From the NCBI GenBank assembly GCA_963715405.1, contig OY970239.1:1-64000 (forward strand): a stretch of DNA of 64,000 nucleotides, in the 5' to 3' direction. This DNA is from JALZKA01 sp963715405. GTDB lineage: Bacteria > Actinomycetota > Thermoleophilia > Solirubrobacterales > 70-9. Shown here in pieces: positions 35,240-42,874 of the stretch. A program made the position numbers and the translations under genes. The notes under the pieces were generated by a model. It searched no databases. It was given only the letters and a program-made list of their open reading frames with translations, and was not told the origin of the DNA. Numbering within the stretch: the first letter of the stretch is position 1; every line of letters starts with the position of its first letter.

Positions 35240-35273
35240 TCCGTGCACAGCGGGGGCGTGGGTCTTGACGCCG

Positions 35274-35304
35274 GGGTTTGCGTTCTTGGATGGGACGCAA
35301 ACCC
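35274..35304 (+). promoter_or_regulatory. hairpin covering the RAYT start codon
   Basis: GGGTTTGCGT (35274-35283) and ACGCAAACCC (35295-35304) form a perfect 10-bp stem with an 11-nt loop that contains ATG 35290. In mRNA this could hide the start site, as known for IS200-family transposase messages. Confidence 0.65.
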
Positions 35305-35763
35305 AGAGAGAACGTGGCCGGGGGTATCTACCACGTGTACGCGCGCGGGAACGATCGCGGGCGCATTTTCGTCGACGACAGAGATCGACGGTCATACCTC
35401 GGCATTCTCAGCGACGTCGTAGCGGAATTTCGCTGGGTTCGGCTCGGTTACTGCCTAATGGATAACCACACCCACCTTCTCTTGGAGACGCCACAGCCGA
35501 ACCTAAGTCAAGGGATGCAACGGCTTCAGAGCCGCTATACGAAGCGCTTCAATTGGCGTCATGGCCGGAGTGGACACCTGTTCCAGGGCCGATATGACGC
35601 GGTCCGCATCACGTCTGACGAACATCTGATCACGGTCACCGACTACGTAACACAGAACCCCGTCAAGGCCGGGCTTTGCGAGAGAACCGGAGACTGGGTC
35701 TGGACCGATTGCTTGGCTGCTCGACGTCGGTGCGATGAGATCTCGGGTGGGGGGACCTTGTGA
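35290..35763 (+). CDS. REP-associated tyrosine transposase (RAYT, Y1/IS200-like HUH enzyme)
   Basis: 157 residues from ATG 35290 (a TTG at 35278 is the alternative). Y1-transposase features: GGIYHVYARGNDR, then the HUH metal motif His60-Thr-His62 in GYCLMDNHTHLLLETP, QRLQSRYTKRFNWRHGRSGHLFQGRYDA, and Tyr119 in DYVTQNPVKAGL as candidate catalytic tyrosine. Such single-copy domesticated transposases act on REP hairpins instead of moving as ordinary insertion sequences. Inverted REP-like copies flank the gene (35210, 35760), and the right one contains its TGA. GC is lower and codon use less biased than in neighbours, consistent with transfer. Confidence 0.92.
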   Translation: MGRKPRENVAGGIYHVYARGNDRGRIFVDDRDRRSYLGILSDVVAEFRWVRLGYCLMDNHTHLLLETPQPNLSQGMQRLQSRYTKRFNWRHGRSGHLFQGRYDAVRITSDEHLITVTDYVTQNPVKAGLCERTGDWVWTDCLAARRRCDEISGGGTL

Positions 35764-35788
35764 GCAAAGCGTTAGGTGCCTGACACCA
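35760..35788 (-). repeat. REP-like element, copy F (reverse), right flank of the RAYT gene
   Basis: GTGAGCAAAGCGTTAGGTGC followed by CTGACACC; read on the minus strand it is head GGTGTCAGGCACC plus tail TAACGCTTTGCTCAC, matching copy C in the whole tail. It overlaps the transposase stop codon. Confidence 0.9.
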
Positions 35789-35822
35789 GGGGGCCCGGTG
35801 GGGGCGCTAGGCTCGCCGGGCT

Positions 35823-36920
35823 GTGCCGGACGACGTCATCTCATTCGCTCGTGGTGCTCCCAGCGCCGACATTTTGCCCGCCGAGGCAGTGCGGGAGGCC
35901 GCTGCGCTCGCGCTCGAAAACGACTGGCAGCGGGCCCTCTCCTACGGCACCGGGAAGGGCCATCCCGGCCTCGGTGATTGGATCGCCGGTCTCCACGACG
36001 GGCTCGATCCTTCGCAGGTCATGGTCACCAACGGCTCGATGGAGGCTGCGGCGTTCGTCTTCTCGCACCTGCTTGAGCCGGGCGACCGCGTCCTCGTCGA
36101 ACAGCCCTCCTACGACCGGACTCTGCTCCTCCTCGGGCGGGCGGGAGTCGAGCTCGTTCCAGTGCCGCTCGAGTCGGACGGCGTCTCGATCGAGGCGGTA
36201 GAAGAGGGCCTCGCGGGCGGCCCGGTGAAGCTCGCTCACATCATCCCGAACTTCCACAACCCTGCCGGCTGCACGCTCTCGGCGGACAAGCGCAAGCGCC
36301 TCGTTGAGCTCGCTGCCGAGCACGACTTCACGCTCTTCGAGGACGATCCGTACCGGCTGATCCGCTTTGGCGGCGAAGAGCACGAGACGATGCTCTCGCT
36401 CGACGGTGCGGGCAAGGTGCTCCATGCCTCGTCCTTCTCCAAGACGGTCAGCCCGGGCGTGCGGGTCGGCTACCTGGCGGGCGAAGCGGAGCAGATCGCG
36501 GGGCTTTCCAAGCTCGCCGGCGAGACCTACATCTCGCCGAACATGCTGGCCGAGTCGATCGTGTTCGCGCTGTGCGAGTCGGGCGGGCTCGAGCGGAACG
36601 TCGAGTTCGTAAACGGCGCGCTCCGCGACCGCCGCGACGCGCTGGTCGAGGCGCTCGGGGAGCTCATCCCAGAGGCGGACTTCGTCGTGCCCGAGGGCGG
36701 CTACTTCCTCTGGCTCACGCTCTCAGAAGACGTCGACTCGCCGAAGCTGCTCGAGGCGGCCAAGGGCCAGGGCGTCGCCTTCGTGGCCGGCCCGGACTTT
36801 TTGATTGAGGGCGGGCAGAACGCACTCCGCCTCTCGTTCGCAAGCGTGCCCGCCGAGCGCGTCGCCGAGGGAGTCGCGCGCCTCGCGCGAGCACTCGCGA
36901 GCACTCGTGCTGCAGCGTAA
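35823..36920 (+). CDS. PLP-dependent aminotransferase, class I (AAA/LysN/MocR-catalytic-like)
   Basis: 365 residues, GTG start with TAGGCT (35808-35813) 9 nt upstream. Fold type I aminotransferase without the GntR DNA-binding domain of MocR proteins. Visible blocks are SYGTGKGHPGLGDWIAG, VTNGSMEAAAFVFSHLLEPGDRVLVEQPSY, IPNFHNPAGCTLS, FEDDPYRLIRF, and PLP Lys207 in SSFSKTVSPGVRVGYLAG. It resembles 2-aminoadipate/aromatic aminotransferases; the exact substrate is open. It starts 35 nt after REP copy F. Confidence 0.88.
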   Translation: MPDDVISFARGAPSADILPAEAVREAAALALENDWQRALSYGTGKGHPGLGDWIAGLHDGLDPSQVMVTNGSMEAAAFVFSHLLEPGDRVLVEQPSYDRTLLLLGRAGVELVPVPLESDGVSIEAVEEGLAGGPVKLAHIIPNFHNPAGCTLSADKRKRLVELAAEHDFTLFEDDPYRLIRFGGEEHETMLSLDGAGKVLHASSFSKTVSPGVRVGYLAGEAEQIAGLSKLAGETYISPNMLAESIVFALCESGGLERNVEFVNGALRDRRDALVEALGELIPEADFVVPEGGYFLWLTLSEDVDSPKLLEAAKGQGVAFVAGPDFLIEGGQNALRLSFASVPAERVAEGVARLARALASTRAAA

Positions 36921-36940
36921 GTTTCGCTTGAGATCTTTTA

Positions 36941-36970
36941 TGACTGATTTAGTCAAGAAAGGGGTACACT
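36941..36970 (+). promoter_or_regulatory. candidate promoter with overlapping palindromic operator
   Basis: In an unusually AT-rich stretch, TGACTGATTTAGTCA (36941-36955) is a 5-5-5 palindrome, and TACACT (36965-36970) is a good -10 box. The palindrome occupies the -35 position. Two weak stems follow in the leader (36974-36992 and 37001-37017). The neighbouring DtxR-type regulator is a possible ligand. Confidence 0.4.
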
Positions 36971-37045
36971 TCACCGTCAAATCACACGACGGCGAGGGGA
37001 CACGCCTACGGTGCGTGGGGAGAACACTCGCGGAGGAGGTGCAGG

Positions 37046-37243
37046 ATGAGCCCAGTGACAATGATCGAAGGCAACCGGATGATGGATACCGCGACGCACC
37101 GCAGGGTCGCCGAGCGCCGCTTCTCGGCGCTCGCTGCCGCCGTGCGGGAGCACGAGGCAAACGTGCGCCGTCGCGAATACTCGATGCGCCCGCAGGACCA
37201 GCACCTCTACCGGCGCCTCCGGCAGATCCTCGGCGACCTCTAG
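37046..37243 (+). CDS. small basic hypothetical protein
   Basis: 65 residues. A strong ribosome binding site, GGAGGAGGT (37032-37040), precedes ATG 37046 by 5 nt, unlike most genes here. The sequence is helical and charged (TATHRRVAERRFSALAAAVREHEANVRRREYSMRPQDQHLYRRLRQILGDL) with no membrane segment. The roughly 75-nt leader and palindromic promoter suggest regulated expression. It is convergent with the DtxR-family regulator gene, 8 nt apart. Function unknown. Confidence 0.6.
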   Translation: MSPVTMIEGNRMMDTATHRRVAERRFSALAAAVREHEANVRRREYSMRPQDQHLYRRLRQILGDL

Positions 37244-37251
37244 ATCGAGCC

Positions 37252-37965
37252 CTACCGGCCGTAGCGGTCCGCCGAGAGCACGAGCGCCTCGGGGAGCGGC
37301 GCGCGCGGCGCCGGTGCGGGGTCGGCCCTGACCGAGACCGTCTCGGCGACGCTCCGCGTGAGCGTGTGCGTTCCGTCTTGCGAGCTGACGACCACCTCGT
37401 TGTCATCGGATGACACAAGCTCGCCCTCGAGGCCCGGCCACAGGCCCGTGCCCTTGAGGTAGTGAAGGAGCTCCTCGGCCTCGTTCTCGAAGCGCAGGAC
37501 GACGACGCTCGCGCCTGGCTCGACGTCGGCTAGGAGGACACCTTCCTCGCGGGCTCCCTCGACGATCGGGTGCCCGTGGGGGCAGGTCTTCGCATCGCCG
37601 ATCGCGGCGAGCATGCGCTCCTCGAGGACCGGCGACATCGCGTGCTCCAGTCGCTCGGCCTCCTCGTGAACTTCGTCCCAGGGGATGCCGAGGACGTCCG
37701 TCAGGAAGCGCTCGATCAGGCGATGGCGGCGAACGATCGCGTTTGCGTGGTCGCGGCCGTCGGCCGTGAACTCGATCGTCTTGTCGGAGGCGCGGCTCAC
37801 GTAGCCGTCGCGCTCGAGGCGGCCGACCATCTCGTGGACGGTCGGCGGCGAGAGCTGCATCGCGCGCGCGACGTTGGCGCCGGTCATCGGAAGCCCTGCT
37901 TCCTCCAGCCAGAAGAGGATCTGGAGGTACTCCTCCTCGGCGTCAGTGGCGTGATCGTGCGACAC
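37252..37965 (-). CDS. DtxR/MntR-family iron- or manganese-dependent regulator
   Basis: 237 residues from GTG 37965, with TAAGAT 6 nt upstream. Winged helix (YLQILFWLEEAGLPMTGANVARAMQLSPPTVHEMVGRLERDGYVSR), metal-binding dimerisation domain (ANAIVRRHRLIERFLTDVLGIPWDEVHEEAERLEHAMSP..CPHGHPI) and a C-terminal FeoA/SH3-like domain. The CPHG motif and length favour the IdeR type. It represses metal uptake or activates storage genes when Fe2+ or Mn2+ is bound. Its targets are not evident, apart from the palindrome at 36941 as a candidate. Confidence 0.88.
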   Translation of the reverse strand: MSHDHATDAEEEYLQILFWLEEAGLPMTGANVARAMQLSPPTVHEMVGRLERDGYVSRASDKTIEFTADGRDHANAIVRRHRLIERFLTDVLGIPWDEVHEEAERLEHAMSPVLEERMLAAIGDAKTCPHGHPIVEGAREEGVLLADVEPGASVVVLRFENEAEELLHYLKGTGLWPGLEGELVSSDDNEVVVSSQDGTHTLTRSVAETVSVRADPAPAPRAPLPEALVLSADRYGR

Positions 37966-37990
37966 GAAACGATCTTAGGGGCCAAGCAAA

Positions 37991-38019
37991 TGTGAGCGAA
38001 GCGTGAGGTGCCTGGCACC
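37991..38019 (-). repeat. REP-like element, copy G (reverse)
   Basis: On the minus strand: head GGTGCCAGGCACC, tail TCACGCTTCGCTCACA. It lies between the regulator gene start and the end of the HAD gene at 38024. Confidence 0.87.
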
Positions 38020-38023
38020 GGGG

Positions 38024-38836
38024 CTAGGCGCCCATGAGCGAGGCGACGACCGCCTCGTAGAAGCCCTCGCCCATCGCGCCGTCGGTCACCGTCACGTTTG
38101 AGAAGCGCGGCAGCGCCTCGCGAAGCGCCTCGTCGTTCCCAGGCCCGTTCGCGACGCAGAAGAACCGCCCGACCGCCGGGGATGCCTCGAGGTCTTCGAT
38201 CGAATCGCCGATCGCGATGCAGCTTTCAGCGTCGTATCCGCGAGCGCGGCGGTGAAACTCCACGCCCTTGCCCTTGCTCGCGCCGCCCGGCACAAGGTGG
38301 TAGGCATGCGTGTGTCCTTCGACCGCCTCCATCCGGTAGCTGATCACGCCGTTGTCGAGGAAGCGAAGGTCCTCGTGGCCCTCTGCGAGAAGGAGTTCGT
38401 TCACCTCGGGCGAGTCCACCTTGCCGCGCATGAGGAACGAGAGCTTCCGGCCGGTCTGCCAGGGCGAATGCCACTCGAGCATCGGGCCGTAGCGCTCGAA
38501 GAGGAGTTCGGGAATGCCGGCCTCGACCATCTGGTCGTGCGGGCACGTCTCCTCCGTGGGCTGCCAATCCCCGGTGAGATAGGTGCGCTCGCCGTCGATG
38601 AAGACGCCGCAGCCGGCCTCGTAGATGTAGGAGGTCTGGCCCATGAGGCGCGAGTCCGAGGCGACCTCCGCTTCGCGGCGCCCCGACATGACGACGACCT
38701 CGACGCCCGCGCGGTCGCAGGCCTGGAGCGCCCTGGCCTGCGAGAGCGAGAAGTTGCCCTCGGGGTCGCGGAAGAGCCCGCCGCGCGGGCCGAGCAGGGT
38801 CCCGTCGAGGTCGGTGTAGACGCAGCGCAGTGCCAT
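38024..38836 (-). CDS. HAD-IIB phosphatase (mannosyl-3-phosphoglycerate phosphatase-like)
   Basis: 270 residues. Motif I VYTDLDGTLLGPRGG, motif II VVVMSGRREAE, lysine in GASKGKGVEFHRR and motif IV AIGDSIEDLEASPAVG place it in HAD subfamily IIB (Cof-type cap). Related enzymes dephosphorylate mannosyl- or glucosyl-3-phosphoglycerate or sugar phosphates. TAGGTT lies 9 nt before the ATG in a mirrored divergent promoter shared with the DHPS-like gene. Confidence 0.82.
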   Translation of the reverse strand: MALRCVYTDLDGTLLGPRGGLFRDPEGNFSLSQARALQACDRAGVEVVVMSGRREAEVASDSRLMGQTSYIYEAGCGVFIDGERTYLTGDWQPTEETCPHDQMVEAGIPELLFERYGPMLEWHSPWQTGRKLSFLMRGKVDSPEVNELLLAEGHEDLRFLDNGVISYRMEAVEGHTHAYHLVPGGASKGKGVEFHRRARGYDAESCIAIGDSIEDLEASPAVGRFFCVANGPGNDEALREALPRFSNVTVTDGAMGEGFYEAVVASLMGA

Positions 38837-38845
38837 GGCGTCGTC

Positions 38846-38864
38846 AACCTAGCGTCGGTAGGTT
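38846..38864. promoter_or_regulatory. mirrored divergent -10 boxes
   Basis: AACCTA (38846-38851) and TAGGTT (38859-38864) are exact inverted copies 7 nt apart. Read outward, each gives TAGGTT 6 nt (plus strand) or 9 nt (minus strand) before a start codon. The pair could be both divergent -10 elements and a palindromic operator. Confidence 0.45.
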
Positions 38865-38870
38865 GAACTC

Positions 38871-39713
38871 GTGACCATGTGGCGACTCGCAGGAGGGCTC
38901 GAGCTCCGCTTTCCGCCGCCCCTCGCCGCAGGGATCGTGAACGTCACGGAGGACTCGTTTTACGCCGGCGCGCGCAGCGGCACGGCCGCGCAGGCGATCG
39001 AGGACGGGCTTCGCCTGGTTGCCGAGGGGTTCGACCTCCTCGACGTCGGCGCGGTTGCGGCACGCTCAGGGCCGCCCGTGGAGCCAGCCGCCGAGATCGA
39101 GCTGCTCGCACCCGCGGTCGCGGGGTTGACAGAGAAGGCCGGCGTTCCCGTTATGGCCGACACGTTTCAGCCCGAGGTTGCGCGAGCGGCTCTCGACGCG
39201 GGGGTCGTGGCGATCAACGACATCTCGGGAGGCTCGCAAGAGATGCTCGAGCTCGTCGCCGAGCGCGGCTGCGGCTACGTCCTCATGCACATCGAGGGGC
39301 CGCCGCGCGTCGACCGGCCGCCGCGCACCTACGACGACGTGGTCGGCCACGTCAAGCAATGGCTCGCGGAGCGGATCGATCGTGCGATTGCCGCCGGAGT
39401 GGCGCGCGAGCAGATCGCGATCGATCCGGGCCCCGACTTCGACAAAGGCGTGGGCGACTCGATCGAGCTGGTGGGGCGAATCTCCGAGCTCCGGGAGCTT
39501 GGAAGGCCAGTGATGGCAGCGATCTCACGCAAGGACTTCCTTGGCGCGATGCTCGCCGGTTCCTGGGAGGGCCGGGTGGCCGCCGATGAGCGCGGAGCCG
39601 CGACCCTCGCTGCCACGGCGCTCGTGACGGCGCAGGGCGCCGAGATCCTGCGCCTCCACGATCGCGAAGCGCTCGATGCGATGCGGGTGGCGGAGGCAAT
39701 TGCACGTGTCTGA
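38871..39713 (+). CDS. dihydropteroate synthase-like protein (divergent FolP)
   Basis: 280 residues from GTG 38871, with ATG 38877 as alternative. TIM-barrel of the DHPS family: GIVNVTEDSFYAGA, LLDVGAVAARSGPPV, PVMADTF, INDISGG, YVLMHIEG, IAIDPGPDFDKGVGDSIEL and ISRKDFLGAML. Several pterin/pABA loop residues deviate from the canonical NVTPDSFSDGG and GGESTRPG motifs: Pro is replaced by Glu, and ESTRP by VAARS. It may be a paralogue of FolP2 type with another role. It overlaps the following helicase gene by 8 nt. Confidence 0.78.
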   Translation: MTMWRLAGGLELRFPPPLAAGIVNVTEDSFYAGARSGTAAQAIEDGLRLVAEGFDLLDVGAVAARSGPPVEPAAEIELLAPAVAGLTEKAGVPVMADTFQPEVARAALDAGVVAINDISGGSQEMLELVAERGCGYVLMHIEGPPRVDRPPRTYDDVVGHVKQWLAERIDRAIAAGVAREQIAIDPGPDFDKGVGDSIELVGRISELRELGRPVMAAISRKDFLGAMLAGSWEGRVAADERGAATLAATALVTAQGAEILRLHDREALDAMRVAEAIARV

Positions 39714-42120
39714 CATCTCGCAAGCCCTGACGGCCCCGGACGCGAAGCGGAGGAGCCGGCAGGAGGTACTTGATCACGCCTGGCGGAACGTGATTGCGAA
39801 CGGCGCCGACGACGGCCGCCTTGTGACCACGTCGTTCGAGGCGCCGCAAAGCGCGGTGAGCGTGCCCTTCCCCTCGGATCTGCCGCCGGCGCTTGCCGGC
39901 GGCCTACGCCGCGCCGGAATCGAGAGCCTCTACGCGCACCAGAACGAAGCGCTTGGCGACAGCGCCCAGGGTCACGTCATCTCGACGAGCGGCACGGCCT
40001 CGGGCAAGTCGCTCTCGTTCAACCTGCCCGTCCTCGAGACGCTTGCGCTCGACCCGAAGTCGCGGGCCCTCTACCTCTACCCGACCAAGGCGCTGGCTCA
40101 GGATCAGGCGCGAAAGCTCTCGGCGCTTGGCCTTCCCTACCTGCGCCACGCGATCTACGACGGCGACACGCCGCGGGAGGACCGCCCCGGGCTTCGCCGT
40201 CGTTCGAACCTGATCCTCACCAACCCGGACATGGTGAACGTGGGCCTCTTGCCCCATCACCAGGGCTGGGGCGACTTCATGGCCAACTTGCGCTGGATCG
40301 TCGTGGACGAGGCTCACACCTATCGGGGCGTGTTCGGCTCGCACGTTGCGAACGTGCTGAGGCGCCTGCGCCGTGTGGCCCGCCTCTATCGCTCAGAGCC
40401 GAAGTTCCTGCTCGCGTCGGCGACGATCGCGAACCCTGGCGAGCTGGCGGAGCGCCTCGTCGGCGAGCCGGTCAGCGTCGTTTCGTCGGACGGCGCGCCC
40501 AGGGCGGGGCGGCGGATCGTGATCTGGAATCCGCCCGTCATCGACGAGCGCACGCAGCGCCGCCGCTCGACCCTGTCCGAAGGCGCCGAGCTTCTCGCCG
40601 ATCTGGTGGCCGAGGACCTGCGGACCATCTGCTTTCTCCGCTCGCGGAAGGGGATCGAGCTGATTCTGCGGTTCGCGAAGCTGCGGCTCGAAGAGCGTGG
40701 GCGCCCCGACCTGGCGGCGCGGCTCGCTCCCTACCGCGCGGGATACACGCCGCAGCAGCGACGCGAGATCGAGGCGCGCCTCGTCGCGGGGGACTTACTC
40801 GGCGTGGTCGCGACGGATGCGCTCGAGCTCGGAATCGACATCGGCGAGCTGGACGCATCGATCTGCGTCTCCTTCCCGGGCACCGTCGCGAGCCTTCGGC
40901 AGATGTGGGGGCGGGCTGGGCGGCGAAGCGAGGGGCTAGCGGTCTACGTGGCGGGCGAGGACGCACTCGACCAGTTCTTTTGCCGCCATCCCGACGAGTT
41001 CCTCGAGCGGCCGGTCGAGGCGGCGATCCTCGACCACTCGAATCCGCACATCCAGACCGCCCACGTCCTGGCGGCTGCGCACGAGGCGCCCCTCGGCGGG
41101 GCTGCCGGCCAGCCCGGCGGTGCCGACGACACGATCCTTGGCGACGGCTGGCGCGACCGTGCGGACGACCTCGTCGCCGCGGGCGAGCTTCGCAAGGCGC
41201 GCGACGGGCGCTACGTGCCACGCGATCAGGGCTTCGCGGCAGGACGCATCTCGCTCCGGTCGGCCTCGCTCGACTCGGTCTGCGTGGTCGACTCGTCGTC
41301 GGGCGAGATGCTCGGCTCGGTCGAGGCGGAGCGGGCATTCTCGACGATTCATCCCGGCGCGGTCTACCTGCACCTCGGGCGCTCGTACGAGGTGCGCGAG
41401 CTCGACGTCGAATCGTGCCGCGCGATCGTCGATCCCTTCGACGGCGACTGGTACACGCAGCCGAAGAAGGAGACGAACGTCTACATAGAGACACAAATGC
41501 TCGTCGGCGCCAAGAGCGCCACCGAGGCTTCGGGCGGGGGGCGTTCACTACACCCTGGTGTGGAGCTGTTCCTCGGAGAGGTCTCGGTCTCCGAGCAGGT
41601 GATCGCCTACCAGCGAAAGACCGTTAAGGACCAGGAGGTGATCGATCTCGTAGCCCTCAACCTTCCCGAGCAGAGCTTCAAGACGCAGGCGCTCTGGTAC
41701 ATCCTGCCCGACGAGCTCGCGGGCCCTCAGGCGCTCCCGCCCGAGGTCCAGCTCGGCGCCCTTCACGCCGCCGAGCATTCGCAGATCGCCGTCCTGCCTC
41801 TCCTGGCGATGTGCGACCGGTGGGACATCGGCGGCCTTTCGACCAACGTCCACTTTCAGACCGGGCGTCCCACGATCTTCATCTATGACGGCCACCCCGG
41901 GGGCGTGGGAATCGCCGAGCAGGGCTTTGAGCGCTTCGCCGAGCTCTGCGGGAATGCGCTCCGGCTGGTCTCGGAGTGCCCGTGCGAGCGAGGCTGCCCC
42001 TCGTGCGTTCAGAGCCCGAAGTGCGGCAACCTCAACGAGCCGCTCCACAAGGCCGGGGCGATCGAGCTCATTAGCGGCATCCTCCGCGGAACGCCGGCGC
42101 CGTCGACCGCGCAGCGCTGA
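39706..42120 (+). CDS. DEAD/DEAH-box helicase with DUF1998 domain (SftH/Hrq1-like)
   Basis: 804 residues from GTG 39706. Superfamily 2 helicase: motif I GTASGKS (Lys101), motif II DEAH in VVDEAHTYRG, motif III SAT in LLASATIANP, motif VI region QMWGRAGRRSEG. The C-terminal DUF1998 region ends in a zinc-binding cluster CPCERGCPSCVQSPKCGNLNE. This architecture matches mycobacterial SftH and eukaryotic Hrq1, 3'-5' DNA helicases in repair. Start chosen because the earlier frame is inside the upstream gene. Coupled to the DUF192 gene (TGATG). Confidence 0.9.
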   Translation: MSDISQALTAPDAKRRSRQEVLDHAWRNVIANGADDGRLVTTSFEAPQSAVSVPFPSDLPPALAGGLRRAGIESLYAHQNEALGDSAQGHVISTSGTASGKSLSFNLPVLETLALDPKSRALYLYPTKALAQDQARKLSALGLPYLRHAIYDGDTPREDRPGLRRRSNLILTNPDMVNVGLLPHHQGWGDFMANLRWIVVDEAHTYRGVFGSHVANVLRRLRRVARLYRSEPKFLLASATIANPGELAERLVGEPVSVVSSDGAPRAGRRIVIWNPPVIDERTQRRRSTLSEGAELLADLVAEDLRTICFLRSRKGIELILRFAKLRLEERGRPDLAARLAPYRAGYTPQQRREIEARLVAGDLLGVVATDALELGIDIGELDASICVSFPGTVASLRQMWGRAGRRSEGLAVYVAGEDALDQFFCRHPDEFLERPVEAAILDHSNPHIQTAHVLAAAHEAPLGGAAGQPGGADDTILGDGWRDRADDLVAAGELRKARDGRYVPRDQGFAAGRISLRSASLDSVCVVDSSSGEMLGSVEAERAFSTIHPGAVYLHLGRSYEVRELDVESCRAIVDPFDGDWYTQPKKETNVYIETQMLVGAKSATEASGGGRSLHPGVELFLGEVSVSEQVIAYQRKTVKDQEVIDLVALNLPEQSFKTQALWYILPDELAGPQALPPEVQLGALHAAEHSQIAVLPLLAMCDRWDIGGLSTNVHFQTGRPTIFIYDGHPGGVGIAEQGFERFAELCGNALRLVSECPCERGCPSCVQSPKCGNLNEPLHKAGAIELISGILRGTPAPSTAQR

Positions 42121-42557
42121 TGCACAAGCGCTTCGAGGGAGCGCGGACGGAAAGGCTTCGCTGGCCCGGCGGCGAGATCGAGGTCGTGGTGGCAGAAGGC
42201 TTCCGCTTGCGGTTGGCTGGGCTGATGCGCCTGGAGGCCGGGGAGATCGAGCCGCTCCTGTTCCCCCGCTGCCGCTCGGTTCATACGCATGGGATGAAGA
42301 CCTCCATCGACTTGGCGTGGCTCGCGATCGAGGGCAACCAAGGGAAAGTCCTCGAGGTGATCGAGGCGCTTGAGCCGGGCGGCCACGCGCGCGCCCCGCG
42401 CAACGGTGGGCTGAGCCGCGAAACCGCCGCTCTCGAGCTGCCTGCTCGCGACGCGGGGCGGCTGGGCCTAACCGGGGGAACTGAGATCACTCTCGCTGAC
42501 AGTGATCTCGCGGGACTATGTGTCCCGTTATCTCACTCTCGGCGCAGTCTGGACTAA
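42120..42557 (+). CDS. DUF192 family protein
   Basis: 145 residues. The DUF192 pattern is present: VAEGFRLRLAGLMRLEAGEIEPLLFPRCRSVHTHGMKTSIDLAWLAIEG, and ALELPARDAGRLGLTGGTEI. The family is small and mostly of unknown function, often secreted; here no signal peptide is seen. The last 20 residues (TLADSDLAGLCVPLSHSRRSLD) extend past the normal domain, and their codons contain a 9-bp inverted repeat (42483-42509), so the original stop may have been different. ATG overlaps the helicase stop. Confidence 0.78.
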   Translation: MHKRFEGARTERLRWPGGEIEVVVAEGFRLRLAGLMRLEAGEIEPLLFPRCRSVHTHGMKTSIDLAWLAIEGNQGKVLEVIEALEPGGHARAPRNGGLSRETAALELPARDAGRLGLTGGTEITLADSDLAGLCVPLSHSRRSLD

Positions 42558-42565
42558 GGGTTGTC

Positions 42566-42874
42566 CTACTGGCCGGCTTCCTCAGCGGCCTCGCCCTCGT
42601 CCTCGGGCACCGCGTCTTCGGTGGCGCTGGCTTCCTCAGCGGCTCCTTCCTCGTCGCCGGGCTCGCCCACGCCTGCCGCCTCCTTGTCCTCGGGCGTGCT
42701 GATGCTCAGGTCGTCGCCCTTGCCGGGCTCCGGAACCTCCACGTCCTCCGAGCGGGACTCGTTGTCCTCCAGGCGCTCCTCCATCTCCTCGCCTTTGTCC
42801 TCCATCTCGCCGAGCTCCGCGTCGGCGTCGCGCTTTGCCTCGTCGATCTCACCTTGCGGGTTCTCTTCGCTCAT
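42566..42874 (-). CDS. acidic low-complexity protein
   Basis: 102 residues from ATG 42874, made almost entirely of E, D, A, G, S and K (MSEENPQGEIDEAKRDADAELGEMEDKGEEMEERLEDNE..). A short coiled coil is likely near residues 10-40, the rest disordered. Its ATG overlaps the stop of the methyltransferase gene (ATGA), indicating co-translation. No function can be assigned. Confidence 0.6.
   Translation of the reverse strand: MSEENPQGEIDEAKRDADAELGEMEDKGEEMEERLEDNESRSEDVEVPEPGKGDDLSISTPEDKEAAGVGEPGDEEGAAEEASATEDAVPEDEGEAAEEAGQ

Noticed and set aside
36971..37045. Possible riboswitch in the leader of the 65-residue gene
   Set aside because: Only two 5-bp stems are visible; no match to riboswitch cores I know (including the manganese yybP-ykoY type).
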